Assembly (NCBI GenBank): GCA_937902565.1
Contig: CALFMX010000250.1
Coordinates: 1-5,851 of the forward strand
Reading direction: 5' to 3'
Origin: an uncultured Spirochaetales bacterium
GTDB lineage: Bacteria; Spirochaetota; Spirochaetia; Sphaerochaetales; Sphaerochaetaceae
Length of the DNA: 5,851 bases
Shown: positions 5,511-5,851 of the stretch, piece by piece
How the letters are laid out: every line of letters starts with the position of its first letter
Position numbering within the stretch: the stretch's first letter is position 1
Made by a program: the position numbers and the translations under genes
The notes under the pieces: model-generated
The model's input: the letters and a program-made list of their open reading frames with translations, nothing else
Databases searched by the model: none
Told to the model about the DNA's origin: nothing

Positions 5511-5851
5511 CTATGTCGTACTGTTGGAGAAGAAGACAGTGGCAGAGTATTTTCCATACTCAACATTGGTTGCCTTGGGAATCAAATATTTGAAAACTCT
5601 GATATCCCTAATACCAGATGTGCCAGAAGGGGTGGTGGCAATATTCGAGACTCCCGCCGTACTAGAGGATGGGTTGCCGAGGGTATTTACCACATTGCTC
5701 GAAGTTTTTGTATCGGTTATCTTGTAGGGCAAATAACTGGAGCTCCCATTCTCGTTCTTCATTGGGGTGGCAGAGATGCTTACTGTCGTCTGGGTACCAC
5801 TCGGAACTCCCCCGCGAAACCCCAATACGGAAAAAAACCCCTCCACATCTT
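5511..5851 (-). CDS. Unrecognised beta-rich, Ser/Thr/Asn-rich protein, C-terminal part (5' end cut by window edge)
   Basis: The last ~113 codons of a protein whose beginning lies beyond the right edge. The GTG at 5846 is in frame but reading continues upstream of it (a GAT codon) and it lacks a ribosome site, so it is probably an internal valine. There is no cysteine, membrane helix or catalytic motif in this part. It alternates short hydrophobic strands with Ser/Thr/Gly/Asn-rich loops (TTVSISATP, SSSYLPYKITDT, then NPSSSTAGVS). It closes with IRDIRVFKYLIPKATNVEYG and KYSATVFFSNSTT before the TAG. A final 'G-YSATV-F' strand is reminiscent of Ig-like pilin, spore-coat-U or DUF4402-type beta-sandwich domains, which are exported surface proteins, but the likeness is weak. 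It has its own terminator and is transcriptionally separate from the transporter. Its lower G+C and A/T-richer codons differ from those of the transporter genes. Confidence 0.65.
   Translation of the reverse strand, partial: DVEGFFSVLGFRGGVPSGTQTTVSISATPMKNENGSSSYLPYKITDTKTSSNVVNTLGNPSSSTAGVSNIATTPSGTSGIRDIRVFKYLIPKATNVEYGKYSATVFFSNSTT

Noticed and set aside
1..5851. Search for CRISPR arrays, insertion-sequence ends, tRNA genes, attachment sites or defence genes
   Set aside because: No regularly spaced repeats, transposase, cloverleaf, flanking terminal repeats or defence-family motifs were seen; the operon junction also shows no target-site duplication or mobile-element remnant.

Overview
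The window carries two bacterial ABC-transporter operons, both read on the minus strand, which meet inside one short open frame. Coordinates 1 to about 1540 hold the downstream end of a branched-chain amino-acid (Liv) importer: livF (cut by the left edge), livG and the last ~70 residues of livM. Coordinates about 1540 to 5017 hold the upstream end of a peptide/nickel-type (Dpp/Opp, PepT family) importer: a substrate-binding protein, two permeases and only the first ~57 residues of the first ATPase. The ATPase head and the livM tail are joined in frame at about 1531-1551, giving a 131-residue chimera in which both parent genes are broken.

The two halves look as if they come from different genomes. 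The Liv half uses mostly G/C-ending codons (CTG, GTG, GCC, GGC), and its proteins read like those of gut Clostridia (Oscillospiraceae-like). The peptide-transporter half is very rich in GATC-containing words (about 20 GATC in 1541-3510 by hand count, against about 4 in 1-1540). Its proteins, with a secretion signal lacking a lipobox cysteine, remind me of Sphaerochaeta-type spirochaetes. Both taxonomic guesses are inference. The simplest reading is a chimeric metagenomic contig or clone. A real deletion or recombination that fused two transporter operons is the alternative.

Layout, right to left in the direction of transcription: 5511-5851, the 3' end of an unrecognised beta-rich, Ser/Thr-rich protein, followed by a clear intrinsic terminator (5453-5493). 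Then about 435 bases without a gene, holding several small inverted repeats and, at 5116-5144, a sigma-70-like promoter. Then the peptide-transporter operon: binding protein (5017-3509), DppB-type permease (3495-2527), DppC-type permease (2530-1700, 4-base overlap) and the DppD-type ATPase head (from 1710, 11-base overlap). After the junction come the livM tail (to 1315), livG (1322-471, 8-base overlap) and livF (463 to the left edge).

In an intact system the binding protein would deliver peptide or a similar ligand to the DppB/DppC channel, driven by two ATPases. Here no complete cognate ATPase is present. Likewise LivG and LivF would drive LivH/LivM with a Liv binding protein, and LivH, most of LivM and the binding protein are absent from the window. 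I found no tRNA, rRNA, CRISPR array, insertion sequence or defence system.
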